Assembly: GCA_002394525.1 (NCBI GenBank)
Contig: DGUF01000076.1
Coordinates: 1-13,334 of the forward strand
Length of the DNA stretch: 13,334 nucleotides
Reading direction: 5' to 3'
Origin: Lachnospiraceae bacterium UBA4317
GTDB lineage: Bacteria; Bacillota_A; Clostridia; Lachnospirales; Lachnospiraceae
Below are positions 6,164-12,514 of this stretch, piece by piece (the first letter of the stretch is position 1; every line of letters begins with the position of its first letter). The translations under genes and the position numbers were made by a program. Below the pieces are notes generated by a model that saw only the letters and a program-made list of their open reading frames with translations, did not search any database and was not told the origin of the DNA.

Positions 6164-6172
6164 ATCATAGCA
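6164..6172 (-). promoter_or_regulatory. Possible extended -10 promoter for the EamA gene
   Basis: The minus strand has TGCTATGAT, an extended -10 element (TGN plus TATGAT, 5/6). A matching -35 is not evident. It would give a leader of about 160 nt that includes the duplicated start region. Confidence 0.35.
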
Positions 6173-6312
6173 CAAAGACTGCGGAGAAATCGTTCTGGAA
6201 TGTGAACAGATCGTAATTTTGATAAATACTATGTACGAAACCGGTCACGGCTGAATCTGTCCGCGGGACCGGGAGATATGGCACCGGGGCCGGTGGTCTG
6301 CTGAGAAATGTC

Positions 6313-6340
6313 TTGACAAGCAAGGGGGAACCGCTATAAT
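6313..6340 (+). promoter_or_regulatory. Promoter of the zinc-uptake operon
   Basis: A perfect TTGACA (6313-6318), a 16-nt spacer and a perfect TATAAT (6335-6340). The unrepressed promoter should be strong. The Fur-type operator starts 12 bp after the -10, over the initial transcribed sequence. Confidence 0.88.
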
Positions 6341-6351
6341 TCTTCTGTTGA

Positions 6352-6370
6352 GAAAATGAGAATCATTTTC
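6352..6370. promoter_or_regulatory. Fur-family operator (Fur/Zur box)
   Basis: GAAAATGAGAATCATTTTC is a 19-bp palindrome with perfect 8-bp arms and a 3-bp centre. It matches the classical Fur box (GATAATGATAATCATTATC) at 16 of 19 positions. Its place just after the promoter and before a Fur-family gene and zinc transporter genes implies metal-dependent autorepression of the whole operon. Confidence 0.85.
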
Positions 6371-6396
6371 AAAACTGTCTTGGGAACGGAGGATTT

Positions 6397-6825
6397 ATGT
6401 CTGCAAAAAGCGGAATGCATTACAGAACAAAAAACAGAGACGCGCTGGTGTCCTACCTGCAGAGCAGGGTGGGGGAGCACGTGACGGTCAATGAGATCCA
6501 TGACCACTTCCGCAGCGCGGGGAGCACCATGGGACTCGCGACCATTTACCGGCAGCTGGAGCAACTGGTGGCGGACGGCCGGATGCGCAAATATACGGTG
6601 GACAGCGGCAGTGCGGCCTGCTTTGAATATATCGGAGCAGAGCAGGGGCATGCCAGGTTCATCCACTGCAAATGTGAGAAGTGCGGAAAGCTCCTCCACA
6701 TTGACAGGAGTGAGATCGAGGATATGGCCCGCCTGCTGGAGGAACGCTGCGGATTCCGCATGGACAACGTACAGACGGTCCTCTACGGGGTCTGCGGAGA
6801 CTGCCGCGAGGATTCGCGGGCGTAA
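6397..6825 (+). CDS. zur: Fur-family metalloregulator, probably the zinc sensor Zur
   Basis: The 142-residue protein has the winged helix of the family (about 10-75; EIHDHFRSAGSTMGLATIYRQLEQL) followed by the dimerisation and metal domain. Structural zinc ligands are the two CxxC pairs Cys93/Cys96 and Cys133/Cys136; His85, His90 and His101 are candidate sensory ligands. GGAGG at 6388-6392 supports the start. It is the first gene of an operon with znuA, 15 nt downstream, so zinc is the likely signal: metal-loaded protein would bind the box at 6352-6370 and shut off uptake. The box is Fur-like rather than the Bacillus Zur type, so Fur or PerR identity cannot be excluded from sequence alone. Confidence 0.9.
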   Translation: MSAKSGMHYRTKNRDALVSYLQSRVGEHVTVNEIHDHFRSAGSTMGLATIYRQLEQLVADGRMRKYTVDSGSAACFEYIGAEQGHARFIHCKCEKCGKLLHIDRSEIEDMARLLEERCGFRMDNVQTVLYGVCGDCREDSRA

Positions 6826-6840
6826 AGATTGAGATGAAAA

Positions 6841-8022
6841 ATGAGATTTAAGAAAAGAAAAAAGAGAGGGCCCGTCCTTCTGCTGGCGGCGGTCCTTCTG
6901 GCGTCAGTCCTGTCCGGCTGCGCAGCCTCCCGGGACCGGGCCGGATCAGGGGCCCCAGACAAGGGAACGCGCCTGCAGGTCGTGACGACCATCTTTCCCC
7001 AATATGATTTTGCCAGGTATATAGGAGGAGATCGCGCGGATGTCCATATGCTGCTCAAGCCGGGGGAGGAGATCCACTCCTATGAGCCCACCCCCCAGGA
7101 TATCAGGCTGATCCAGAACAGTGACCTCTTTATCTATGTGGGCGGGGAAAATGACGTCTGGGTGGACAATATCCTGAAATCGGTCGGAGAGGACGGGCCC
7201 CGGGCCGTCCGCCTCCTGGACCTGGCGGGCAAAACCTATGCCGAGCAGGACCTGGAGGGCATGATGCCCGAGAGGGGCGGCCATGAGCACAGCCACGAAG
7301 ACCATGATGCCCACGCGGAGACTGAGGCCGAAACCGCGCATGAAGCTGAGGCCGAAGAGGACCACGCCCACGCGGAGGACGCGGCCGAAGAGGACCACAG
7401 CCACCATGCCGGGGGCCGCTCCCACGCGGACGAGCCGGACGAACATGTCTGGACCTCGCCGGAAAACTGCGTGACCCTGATCGCGGAGCTGACAGACATC
7501 TTCTGCGAAACGGACCCTGAGAACGCGGCCGTCTACCGCGCCAACGGAGATGATTACCGCAGGAAATTTGAGGACCTGGACCGGCAGTACCTGGAGATGG
7601 CGGCGAGAGCCGGGAGAAAGACCATCCTCTTCGGGGACCGCTTCCCCTTCCGCTATCTGGCGGAGGAGCTGGGCCTGACCTGCTATGCGGCCTTTTCCGG
7701 CTGCTCCTCGGACTCGGAGCCCAACGCGGCCACGATCGCCTTTCTGATCAACAAGGCGGCGGAGGAGGAACTCCCGGTCGTCTTTAAGATCGAATTTTCC
7801 AATGGAAATATCGCGGAGGCCATCTGCGAGGCCGCGCAGGTCAGGGCAGACCGCCGGGCCGCGCGGACCCAGTCCGGGGAGAAGCCCCCGCGGATGCAGG
7901 TCCTGCAGCTGCACTCCTGCCACAATGTGACCAGGGACGAATTTGAGTCGGGCCAGACCTGTCTCTCCCTGATGAAAAAGAATCTGAAGGCCTTGGAGAC
8001 CGCCCTGGGAGCGAGGCAGTGA
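6841..8022 (+). CDS. znuA: Zinc ABC transporter substrate-binding lipoprotein (ZnuA/AdcA type)
   Basis: A 393-residue cluster A-1 metal-binding protein. It has a lipoprotein signal with lipobox LSGC (Cys27). Probable metal ligands are His79 (PGEEIHSYEPT), His202 (DEHVWTSP) and Glu293 (SDSEPN); the position usually held by a third His carries Asp266 (FGDRFPF). Between His79 and His202 lies a His/Asp/Glu-rich loop (148-195, 12 histidines) typical of zinc-specific members and thought to collect or deliver zinc. The loop contains an 11-codon repeat (GCCGAAGAGGACCAC at 7351 and 7384). It should capture extracellular Zn2+ for ZnuB/ZnuC. The start follows the regulator stop by 15 nt with no clear Shine-Dalgarno, which suggests translational coupling. 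Confidence 0.95.
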   Translation: MRFKKRKKRGPVLLLAAVLLASVLSGCAASRDRAGSGAPDKGTRLQVVTTIFPQYDFARYIGGDRADVHMLLKPGEEIHSYEPTPQDIRLIQNSDLFIYVGGENDVWVDNILKSVGEDGPRAVRLLDLAGKTYAEQDLEGMMPERGGHEHSHEDHDAHAETEAETAHEAEAEEDHAHAEDAAEEDHSHHAGGRSHADEPDEHVWTSPENCVTLIAELTDIFCETDPENAAVYRANGDDYRRKFEDLDRQYLEMAARAGRKTILFGDRFPFRYLAEELGLTCYAAFSGCSSDSEPNAATIAFLINKAAEEELPVVFKIEFSNGNIAEAICEAAQVRADRRAARTQSGEKPPRMQVLQLHSCHNVTRDEFESGQTCLSLMKKNLKALETALGARQ

Positions 8023-8037
8023 TCTCCCCCGGGTGCA

Positions 8038-8116
8038 CGGAAACGGAATATATCTGCGGGTAAAACCCGGAAATGATGATATCTGCGGGCGAAACGCGGA
8101 AGCGGTGACGGATCCG
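8038..8116 (+). repeat. Degenerate tandem repeat (about 29 bp, 2.5 units) between znuA and znuC
   Basis: Units begin CGGAAA at 8038 and 8068 and CGGAAG at 8097. The first two share ATATCTGCGGG followed by AAAC. The 150-nt gap between znuA and znuC is otherwise empty. It is in the middle of an operon whose genes are usually close together. Confidence 0.65.
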
Positions 8117-8172
8117 AAAGAGCGGCAGGGAAGCTGCCTCGGAGACCGGACCCTGCATGTATGGTGAAATAA

Positions 8173-9063
8173 ATGAGCTTATTAAAATGTGAACATCTGT
8201 CCTTTGCCTATGACGGCATCACAGTGGTCAGCGACCTGAATTTTCAGGTCAACGAGGGGGATTACCTCTGCATCATAGGGGAGAACGGCGCAGGCAAGAG
8301 CACCCTGATCAAGGGACTCCTCCGCCTCAAGCGCCCCTCCGGCGGGAAGGTGGAGATGGGCGAGGGGCTGCGGGCCAGCGAGATTGGCTACCTGCCCCAG
8401 CAGACCCAGATCCAGAAGGACTTTCCGGCCAGCGTGCGCGAGGTCGTCCTGTCCGGCTGTCTGAACAGGATGGGGCTGCGGCCCTTTTATTCCCGCGCGG
8501 AAAAGGAACGGGCCAGCGAAAATATGGAGGCCCTGGAGATCACGGACCTCCAGGACCAGTGCTACCGCGACCTGTCCGGCGGCCAGCAGCAGAGAGTCCT
8601 TCTGGCCCGCGCCCTCTGCGCCGCCCAGAAGATGATCCTCCTGGATGAGCCTGTGGCGGGCCTGGACCCGGTCGCGACCCGGGGCCTCTACGCCCAGATC
8701 GCCCACATCAACCAGGAAAAGGGGATCACGGTCATCATGGTCTCCCACGACATCGATGTCTCCCTGAAAAATGCCACCCATGTCCTCCACCTGGGGCAGG
8801 AGGGCCAGCTCTTTTTCGGGACCCGGGACGAGTACCGGCACAGCGCCGTCTATCACGATTTCCTGGGCGACAGGGCCGTGCCCATGTGGAAGCACCGCTT
8901 CCCCGACCGGACCGGAAAGCCTGCGCCCAGAGAGGCGGCAGAGCCCACGGAGACCGAGAGCAGGGTCAAGGTGAGCACCGGGAAAAAGCTGAGACCCGCG
9001 GCGCGGGGCCTGGATCCTGTACAGAAGAAGACGCCTGCCAGCACTTCTGCCGAAGAGAAATAA
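8173..9063 (+). CDS. znuC: Zinc ABC transporter ATP-binding protein (ZnuC type)
   Basis: The 296-residue ABC ATPase has Walker A GENGAGKST (36-44), Q-loop around Gln76, signature LSGGQ (134-138), Walker B MILLDEP (154-160) and switch His192 (SHD). Family membership follows from the neighbours znuA and znuB and from the short metal-type Q-loop region. It hydrolyses ATP on the cytoplasmic face to drive zinc import. Residues from about 240 on form a charged, low-complexity tail (rich in Pro, Glu, Thr, Lys) absent from minimal ZnuC proteins. The ribosome binding site is weak (GGTGA). Confidence 0.95.
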   Translation: MSLLKCEHLSFAYDGITVVSDLNFQVNEGDYLCIIGENGAGKSTLIKGLLRLKRPSGGKVEMGEGLRASEIGYLPQQTQIQKDFPASVREVVLSGCLNRMGLRPFYSRAEKERASENMEALEITDLQDQCYRDLSGGQQQRVLLARALCAAQKMILLDEPVAGLDPVATRGLYAQIAHINQEKGITVIMVSHDIDVSLKNATHVLHLGQEGQLFFGTRDEYRHSAVYHDFLGDRAVPMWKHRFPDRTGKPAPREAAEPTETESRVKVSTGKKLRPAARGLDPVQKKTPASTSAEEK

Positions 9064-9122
9064 CACGAGGCCCGGACGGTCCATGCGGACAGCCGGAAGC
9101 CCGAGGCTTACGGCGCTCCTGC

Positions 9123-9165
9123 CCGGAGCAGATCATACATGGCCCTGCCGGCAGCCCGGCTCCGG
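9123..9165 (+). other. Hairpin in the znuC-znuB gap
   Basis: CCGGAGC (9123-9129) pairs with GCTCCGG (9159-9165) and encloses a CTGCCGGCAG palindrome (9145-9154); ACATTTTAA follows. The 157-nt gap could hold a partial terminator or an RNA processing site that lowers znuB expression relative to znuA. This is speculative. Confidence 0.35.
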
Positions 9166-9220
9166 ACATTTTAAAAAAGCTATCATACGCAGCCTGCAGA
9201 TGAAAGAAGAGGAAAGTAAA

Positions 9221-10042
9221 TTGTTTCAATTGATCCTGGAGATGTTTTCCTATCCCTTTATGGTCAGGGCCCTGCTGGTCGGCTCCCTGATCGCCCTGTG
9301 CGCCGCGGTCCTGGGGGTCACCCTGGTCCTCAAGCGCTATTCCATGATCGGCGACGGCCTGTCCCATGTGGGCTTTGGCGCCCTGGCCATCGCTTCCGCC
9401 ATGAATGCCGCGCCCCTGGTCGTCGCGATCCCCGTGGTCGTGGCGGCGGCCTTTTTCCTCCTGCGGCTGCGGGAGACCAGCCATGTCAAGGGGGACTCGG
9501 CCATCGCCCTGATCTCCACCGGGGCCCTGGCTGTCGGCGTCACGGTCGTCTCGATGACGACCGGCATGAACACGGACGTCTACAATTACCTCTTTGGCAG
9601 CATCCTGAGCATGTCGGGGAGCGATGTCTGGATCACGGCCGTCGTCTCCGTGACTGTCCTGGCCCTCTTTGTCTTTTTCTACCACAGGATCTTCGCGGTG
9701 ACCTTCGACGAGAACTTCACGCAGGCCACCGGCATCCCGGCCGGGACCTACAATTCCCTGATCGCCCTGCTGACGGCCCTGGTGATCGTGATCGGCATGC
9801 GGATGATGGGGTCCCTTCTGATTTCCAGTCTGGTCGTTTTTCCGGCCATGACCTCTATGCGCCTGTGCCGGACCTTCCGCTCTGTCATGATCAGCGCCGC
9901 CGCGGTCTCCGTCGTCTGCCTGGTCCTGGGACTGATCATTTCCTATCTCTACGCGACTCCCACGGGAGCCAGCATCGTCATCTGCAATATGGCGGCCTTT
10001 TTTATCTATGCCTTTATAGCAAAGATCAGACGGCTTGACTGA
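9221..10042 (+). CDS. znuB: Zinc ABC transporter permease (ZnuB type), probable TTG start
   Basis: The polytopic permease of the ABC-3 family has about eight membrane segments. Typical features are FSYPFMVRALLVG near the start, VLKRYSMIGDGLSHVGFGALAIA in the first third, DVYNYLFGSIL in the middle and MMGSLLISSLVVFPAMTSMRL near the end. It forms the channel for zinc import with ZnuA and ZnuC. The frame is open from an ATG at 9083, with another at 9200, but neither has a ribosome binding site. TTG at 9221 has AGAGG (9208-9212) 8 nt upstream and gives a 273-residue protein of normal ZnuB length. No clear terminator follows; the next 130 nt are structured. Confidence 0.93.
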   Translation: MFQLILEMFSYPFMVRALLVGSLIALCAAVLGVTLVLKRYSMIGDGLSHVGFGALAIASAMNAAPLVVAIPVVVAAAFFLLRLRETSHVKGDSAIALISTGALAVGVTVVSMTTGMNTDVYNYLFGSILSMSGSDVWITAVVSVTVLALFVFFYHRIFAVTFDENFTQATGIPAGTYNSLIALLTALVIVIGMRMMGSLLISSLVVFPAMTSMRLCRTFRSVMISAAAVSVVCLVLGLIISYLYATPTGASIVICNMAAFFIYAFIAKIRRLD

Positions 10043-10108
10043 CTGTCGCGTATTATGATCTGAGATTAAATGATATTTCGAAATTTCAGGACGTGACGCT
10101 GCAGGTCT

Positions 10109-10165
10109 GCATCCTTTGCGGGGGGACTATAACCGTTTGGCCAGGATGCCGGGCCCGGCAGTCCC
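10109..10165 (+). other. Interleaved stems after znuB (possible pseudoknot or attenuator)
   Basis: GCATCCT (10109-10115) is complementary to AGGATGC (10143-10149), and GGGACT (10123-10128) to AGTCCC (10160-10165). The two pairings cross, so they could form a pseudoknot or compete. A 12-bp palindrome GCCGGGCCCGGC (10148-10159) overlaps both. It lies just upstream of the next promoter and may end the zinc operon transcript. Chance matches in GC-rich DNA are possible. Confidence 0.3.
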
Positions 10166-10172
10166 GGTATGA

Positions 10173-10201
10173 TTGCTTTTCTCTTTACAACTTCTTATAA
10201 T
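10173..10201 (+). promoter_or_regulatory. Promoter of the polytopic membrane protein gene
   Basis: TTGCTT (10173-10178), a 17-nt spacer and a perfect TATAAT (10196-10201). The leader would be about 80 nt. This argues that the gene is transcribed on its own and is not the fifth gene of the zinc operon. Confidence 0.6.
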
Positions 10202-10288
10202 GGATTTCGAATGATTCCATTAATCCGGGCCCTGAGCCCTGAGAGGTGCAAAGCCTTCGCGCAGGGCGCTTCGATAAAAGAGGTGGGT

Positions 10289-11539
10289 ATGAAAAAAAAC
10301 TCGGAAGGTGCACTGTCGATCCTGGTCGGGATCCTGATCCTGCTGGCCGGCGCGGCTGCGGTTTTCTACGCGGCCTACAAGGTCAGCTACGTGTCGGTCG
10401 ACTACGGGATCCACGTCAATATCGCAAAGGAGCTGGACTGGTCCGACCCGGTCAGGATGCTGAAGGAGCACCCGGAGCCGGTCTGGCACCTGCTGGTGCG
10501 GGCGGCCATGATGGCGGGCGGCTTTGGCGCGGAGCGCGCCGCGGGCCTGGTGTCCGGCGGTCTGTGCGCCCTGACCTTTCTGCTGGCGGCCCATTTTCTC
10601 TATCACATGCCCGCCGGGACGAGGGGAGGCGCGGGGCTGTCCATGCCCGGAGCGGCTTTTTTCGCTCTGGTCCTGAGCCTGGTCAGCGCTCTCTATGTCC
10701 CCTGGTTCAATGACAAGCCCTATCTGGGGCAGGGGTCGCCCAACCCCTGGCACAATCCGACCACGATCATGGTGCGTCCCATCGGCCTTCTGATCTTTAT
10801 GCTGGTCATGGGCGAGTGCATGCGCGTGTCGCGGGCCGGCTTCCGCAGGGGCCAGGGCCTGAGGCTCTGGAAGGGGGTCCTGATCGCGGTCCTGCTGGTC
10901 CTGTCAAACCTGTCCAAGCCCAGCTTTGTGCAGGTCTTCTATCCGGCGATCTTCCTGCTCATGGTCCTGTGGCTCTTTGTATACCGATTCCGGAATTTCG
11001 GCTTCGCCCTGCAGCTGCTCGTCTGCTGCCTGCCCTCTGTGGCCCTCATGGGTCTGCAGTTCATGGCAGCCTTTTACGGCAGCAGCAACAGCGACTCGGC
11101 GGGTGTCATGATCGCTCCCTTCAAGGTGGCGGGCCTCTATACGGACAACATCGCCGTCTCGACCCTCCTGGTCCTGGCCTTTCCCCTGGTCATGCTCCTG
11201 TGCAGCGTGATCCGCCGGACCTTTGACTGGACGGCGACCTTTGCCTGGATCATGCTCCTGGTCGGCATGGCCGAAAAGTTCCTGCTGGCGGAGGGGGGCT
11301 CCCGCATGTCCCACGGCAATTTCAGCTGGGGCTACACCCTGGCCTTGTATTTTGTCTGGTTTATCGCAGTCCGCGATTTCGCCCTCTGGGGAAGCGCCAT
11401 GCGCGCCGAGCCGGGGACCGGAGCCCGGAAGGTCCTGCCGGCCCTGGTATTCTGCTTCAGCGGGATCCTGCTCATGCTCCACCTCTTCTCGGGGCTCTAT
11501 TACCTCTACTACCTGATCGTGCTGGGCCACGGGATCTGA
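10289..11539 (+). CDS. Polytopic membrane protein of unknown function
   Basis: The 416-residue protein has around ten hydrophobic segments. The frame extends back to 10169, but that region holds the promoter; the ATG at 10289 follows AAAGAGG (10277-10283) and starts MKKNSEGALS, a normal N-terminus. After the first membrane segment comes an outside loop with VDYGIH (Asp38) and a later loop GSPNPWHNPTTIMVRP (about 149-164). This layout, with an acidic residue soon after the first membrane segment, recalls GT-C type glycosyltransferases and other envelope polysaccharide enzymes, but the likeness is weak and I recognise no defined family. A gene encoding a partner glycosyltransferase is not seen nearby. 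Confidence 0.8.
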   Translation: MKKNSEGALSILVGILILLAGAAAVFYAAYKVSYVSVDYGIHVNIAKELDWSDPVRMLKEHPEPVWHLLVRAAMMAGGFGAERAAGLVSGGLCALTFLLAAHFLYHMPAGTRGGAGLSMPGAAFFALVLSLVSALYVPWFNDKPYLGQGSPNPWHNPTTIMVRPIGLLIFMLVMGECMRVSRAGFRRGQGLRLWKGVLIAVLLVLSNLSKPSFVQVFYPAIFLLMVLWLFVYRFRNFGFALQLLVCCLPSVALMGLQFMAAFYGSSNSDSAGVMIAPFKVAGLYTDNIAVSTLLVLAFPLVMLLCSVIRRTFDWTATFAWIMLLVGMAEKFLLAEGGSRMSHGNFSWGYTLALYFVWFIAVRDFALWGSAMRAEPGTGARKVLPALVFCFSGILLMLHLFSGLYYLYYLIVLGHGI

Positions 11540-11630
11540 CCTGCGCCGGCCTGCGGCTGGATTGCCGGAAGATCGGATCTGTGCTGACATGCCGGAAAAT
11601 CAGAAAAGGCCTGCCGGGCCGCTTAACGAC

Positions 11631-11659
11631 TTGACAGGGATACATGAGGCTGATACAAT
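11631..11659 (+). promoter_or_regulatory. Promoter of the DUF1858 gene
   Basis: A perfect TTGACA (11631-11636), a 17-nt spacer and TACAAT (11654-11659, 5/6). Transcription would start near 11666, about 310 nt before the start codon. Confidence 0.82.
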
Positions 11660-11665
11660 TCAATT

Positions 11666-11975
11666 TCACACGATATAACCTGCGGATCAGATTCCGCAGA
11701 CGTTACAGGTTCACGCCCCCTCGAAGGGCGTGAACCTGTAACACTGCGCGCGTTGATAACAAAGCTTCGCATTGTCAATACGCTTTGCTGTGCGCAACAC
11801 ACTTGCTTCACAAGTGTGTTCGCGCCGTTGAACTCGGGTTTTTGCGCTGAGAATCGCGCAAAAACGCCTCGAGTTTCAGGTGGATCTGAATTGTAGCCCG
11901 CAGACCAGTGAAGACACATTGTTTACATCTTTTTATAAAACCAATTTACAGAACCTGTTTTAAGGAGGAATCGTC
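11666..11975 (+). promoter_or_regulatory. Hairpin-rich 5' leader of the DUF1858 gene
   Basis: Five consecutive stems fill about 200 nt. H1 is CTGCGGA/TCCGCAG (11680-11699). H2 is a perfect 16-bp stem (11702-11742), the family A repeat. H3 is CAAAGC/GCTTTG (11760-11787), with outer GCGC pairing. H4 is AACACACTTG/CAAGTGTGTT (11796-11820), extended by GCGC on both sides with one bulge. H5 is GTTTTTGCGC/GCGCAAAAAC (11838-11865), with outer AACTCG/CGAGTT (11831-11875). The last 100 nt are AT-rich and lead to AAGGAGG (11962-11968). I recognise no known riboswitch. Candidates are a repeat cluster, a stable regulatory RNA or a cis-acting leader. Confidence 0.65.
11700..11745. repeat. Family A palindromic repeat, copy 2
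   Basis: The arms at 11702-11717 and 11727-11742 are perfect 16-bp inverted repeats around loop CCCTCGAAG, the same loop as in copy 1 at 2102-2110. Compared with copy 1, each arm has one extra base (G on the left, C on the right), and the C/C mismatch of copy 1 is a proper pair here. These changes preserve pairing. Confidence 0.85.
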
Positions 11976-12206
11976 ATGGAAAACGCAACGGCCGTCAAGG
12001 AACCCATCACCGGTGATATGCTCATCGCAGCCATCATCAGCAAATATCCCGACGCCCAGTTCCTGCTGATGAACTGCGGCATGGGCTGTGTCAGCTGCCC
12101 CGCCTCTCAGATGGAGTCCCTGACCGAGGCCTGCATGGTGCACGGCCTGGACGCCGAAGAGGTGGCCAGATATCTCAACGTCGAGCTGGGTCTGGTCGAG
12201 GCCTGA
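11976..12206 (+). CDS. DUF1858 small redox-disulfide protein
   Basis: The 76-residue cytoplasmic protein starts 7 nt after a perfect AAGGAGG. It consists of one DUF1858 domain, also known as the hybrid-cluster-protein-associated redox disulfide domain. The diagnostic segment is MNCGMGCVSCPASQMESLTEA, with Cys34, Cys38 and Cys41, and Cys53 further on, followed by HGLDAEEVARYLN. In the family the paired cysteines are proposed to do disulfide or persulfide chemistry; no biochemical role is firmly set. It has its own promoter and terminator, so it is monocistronic. It is unusual for so small a gene to carry so long a structured leader. Confidence 0.92.
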   Translation: MENATAVKEPITGDMLIAAIISKYPDAQFLLMNCGMGCVSCPASQMESLTEACMVHGLDAEEVARYLNVELGLVEA

Positions 12207-12350
12207 GGAAAAGGCTGACCTGCTCTGACTGCGAAGCCGGCCCTGAGCCGGAATGATCCGGAAACGGGAGATGCCCACCCGGGAGGTTCTCAGGAAGAGC
12301 CGGCGCATGCCCGCGGCTTCAGCCGCGGGAGGCTTCACAGGATCAAAAGA

Positions 12351-12386
12351 GATTCCCTGTCTGCAGAGGACAGGGGATCTTTTTTT
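12351..12386 (+). terminator. Intrinsic terminator after the DUF1858 gene
   Basis: GATTCCCTGTC (12351-12361) pairs with GACAGGGGATC (12369-12379), eleven pairs including one G-U, around a 7-nt loop, followed by seven T (12380-12386). A perfect CCCGCGGC-TTCA-GCCGCGGG hairpin (12310-12329) lies 21 nt before it without a T-run. I see no gene in 12207-12568. Confidence 0.92.
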
Positions 12387-12433
12387 GTGGAAGAGGCTGC
12401 TGCCCCTGCGAGCGGAAACTGCGCGTTCTAAAA

Positions 12434-12449
12434 TGTGAAATTATTCACA
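12434..12449. promoter_or_regulatory. Candidate Rex (or CRP-type) operator upstream of enolase
   Basis: TGTGAAATTATTCACA is a perfect palindrome with 6-bp arms and a 4-bp centre. It fits the core of the Rex consensus TTGTGAANNNNTTCACAA, lacking only the outermost T/A. Rex is the NADH/NAD+-responsive repressor of fermentation and glycolysis genes in Firmicutes. The CRP/FNR core TGTGAN6TCACA also fits, so the regulator is not certain. It lies 35 bp upstream of the -35 element; a perfect TTGACA at 12460-12465 lies between them. Confidence 0.55.
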
Positions 12450-12483
12450 CTGTTAGTTTTTGACAAAAGAGGCAGGTATATAG

Positions 12484-12512
12484 TTGCTATTTTGTGGGAA
12501 AATTGCTAGAAT
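12484..12512 (+). promoter_or_regulatory. Probable enolase promoter
   Basis: TTGCTA (12484-12489), a 17-nt spacer and TAGAAT (12507-12512), 4/6 and 5/6 to consensus. The upstream DNA is AT-rich, as is usual for highly expressed genes. The TTGACA at 12460-12465 has no -10 at the right distance. Confidence 0.55.
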
Positions 12513-12514
12513 AA

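Noticed and set aside
5962..6216. 84-codon plus-strand frame in the TG-rich region upstream of the regulator gene
   Set aside because: It is produced by the tandem repeats and AT-rich spacer, and overlaps the EamA start and promoter on the other strand.
6834..6851. Five-codon ORF (MKNEI) overlapping the znuA start
   Set aside because: Too short to distinguish from chance; it has no ribosome binding site of its own.
8182..9084. 300-codon minus-strand frame opposite znuC
   Set aside because: Antisense shadow caused by high GC at third positions; all ABC ATPase motifs are on the plus strand.
11680..11880. CRISPR array or integron attC cluster
   Set aside because: The hairpins differ in sequence, length and spacing, and there is no repeat-spacer pattern, no cas or integrase gene and no attC core sites.
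12253..12438. 61-codon plus-strand frame between the DUF1858 gene and enolase
   Set aside because: It spans a GC hairpin and an intrinsic terminator, has no good Shine-Dalgarno and no recognisable content.
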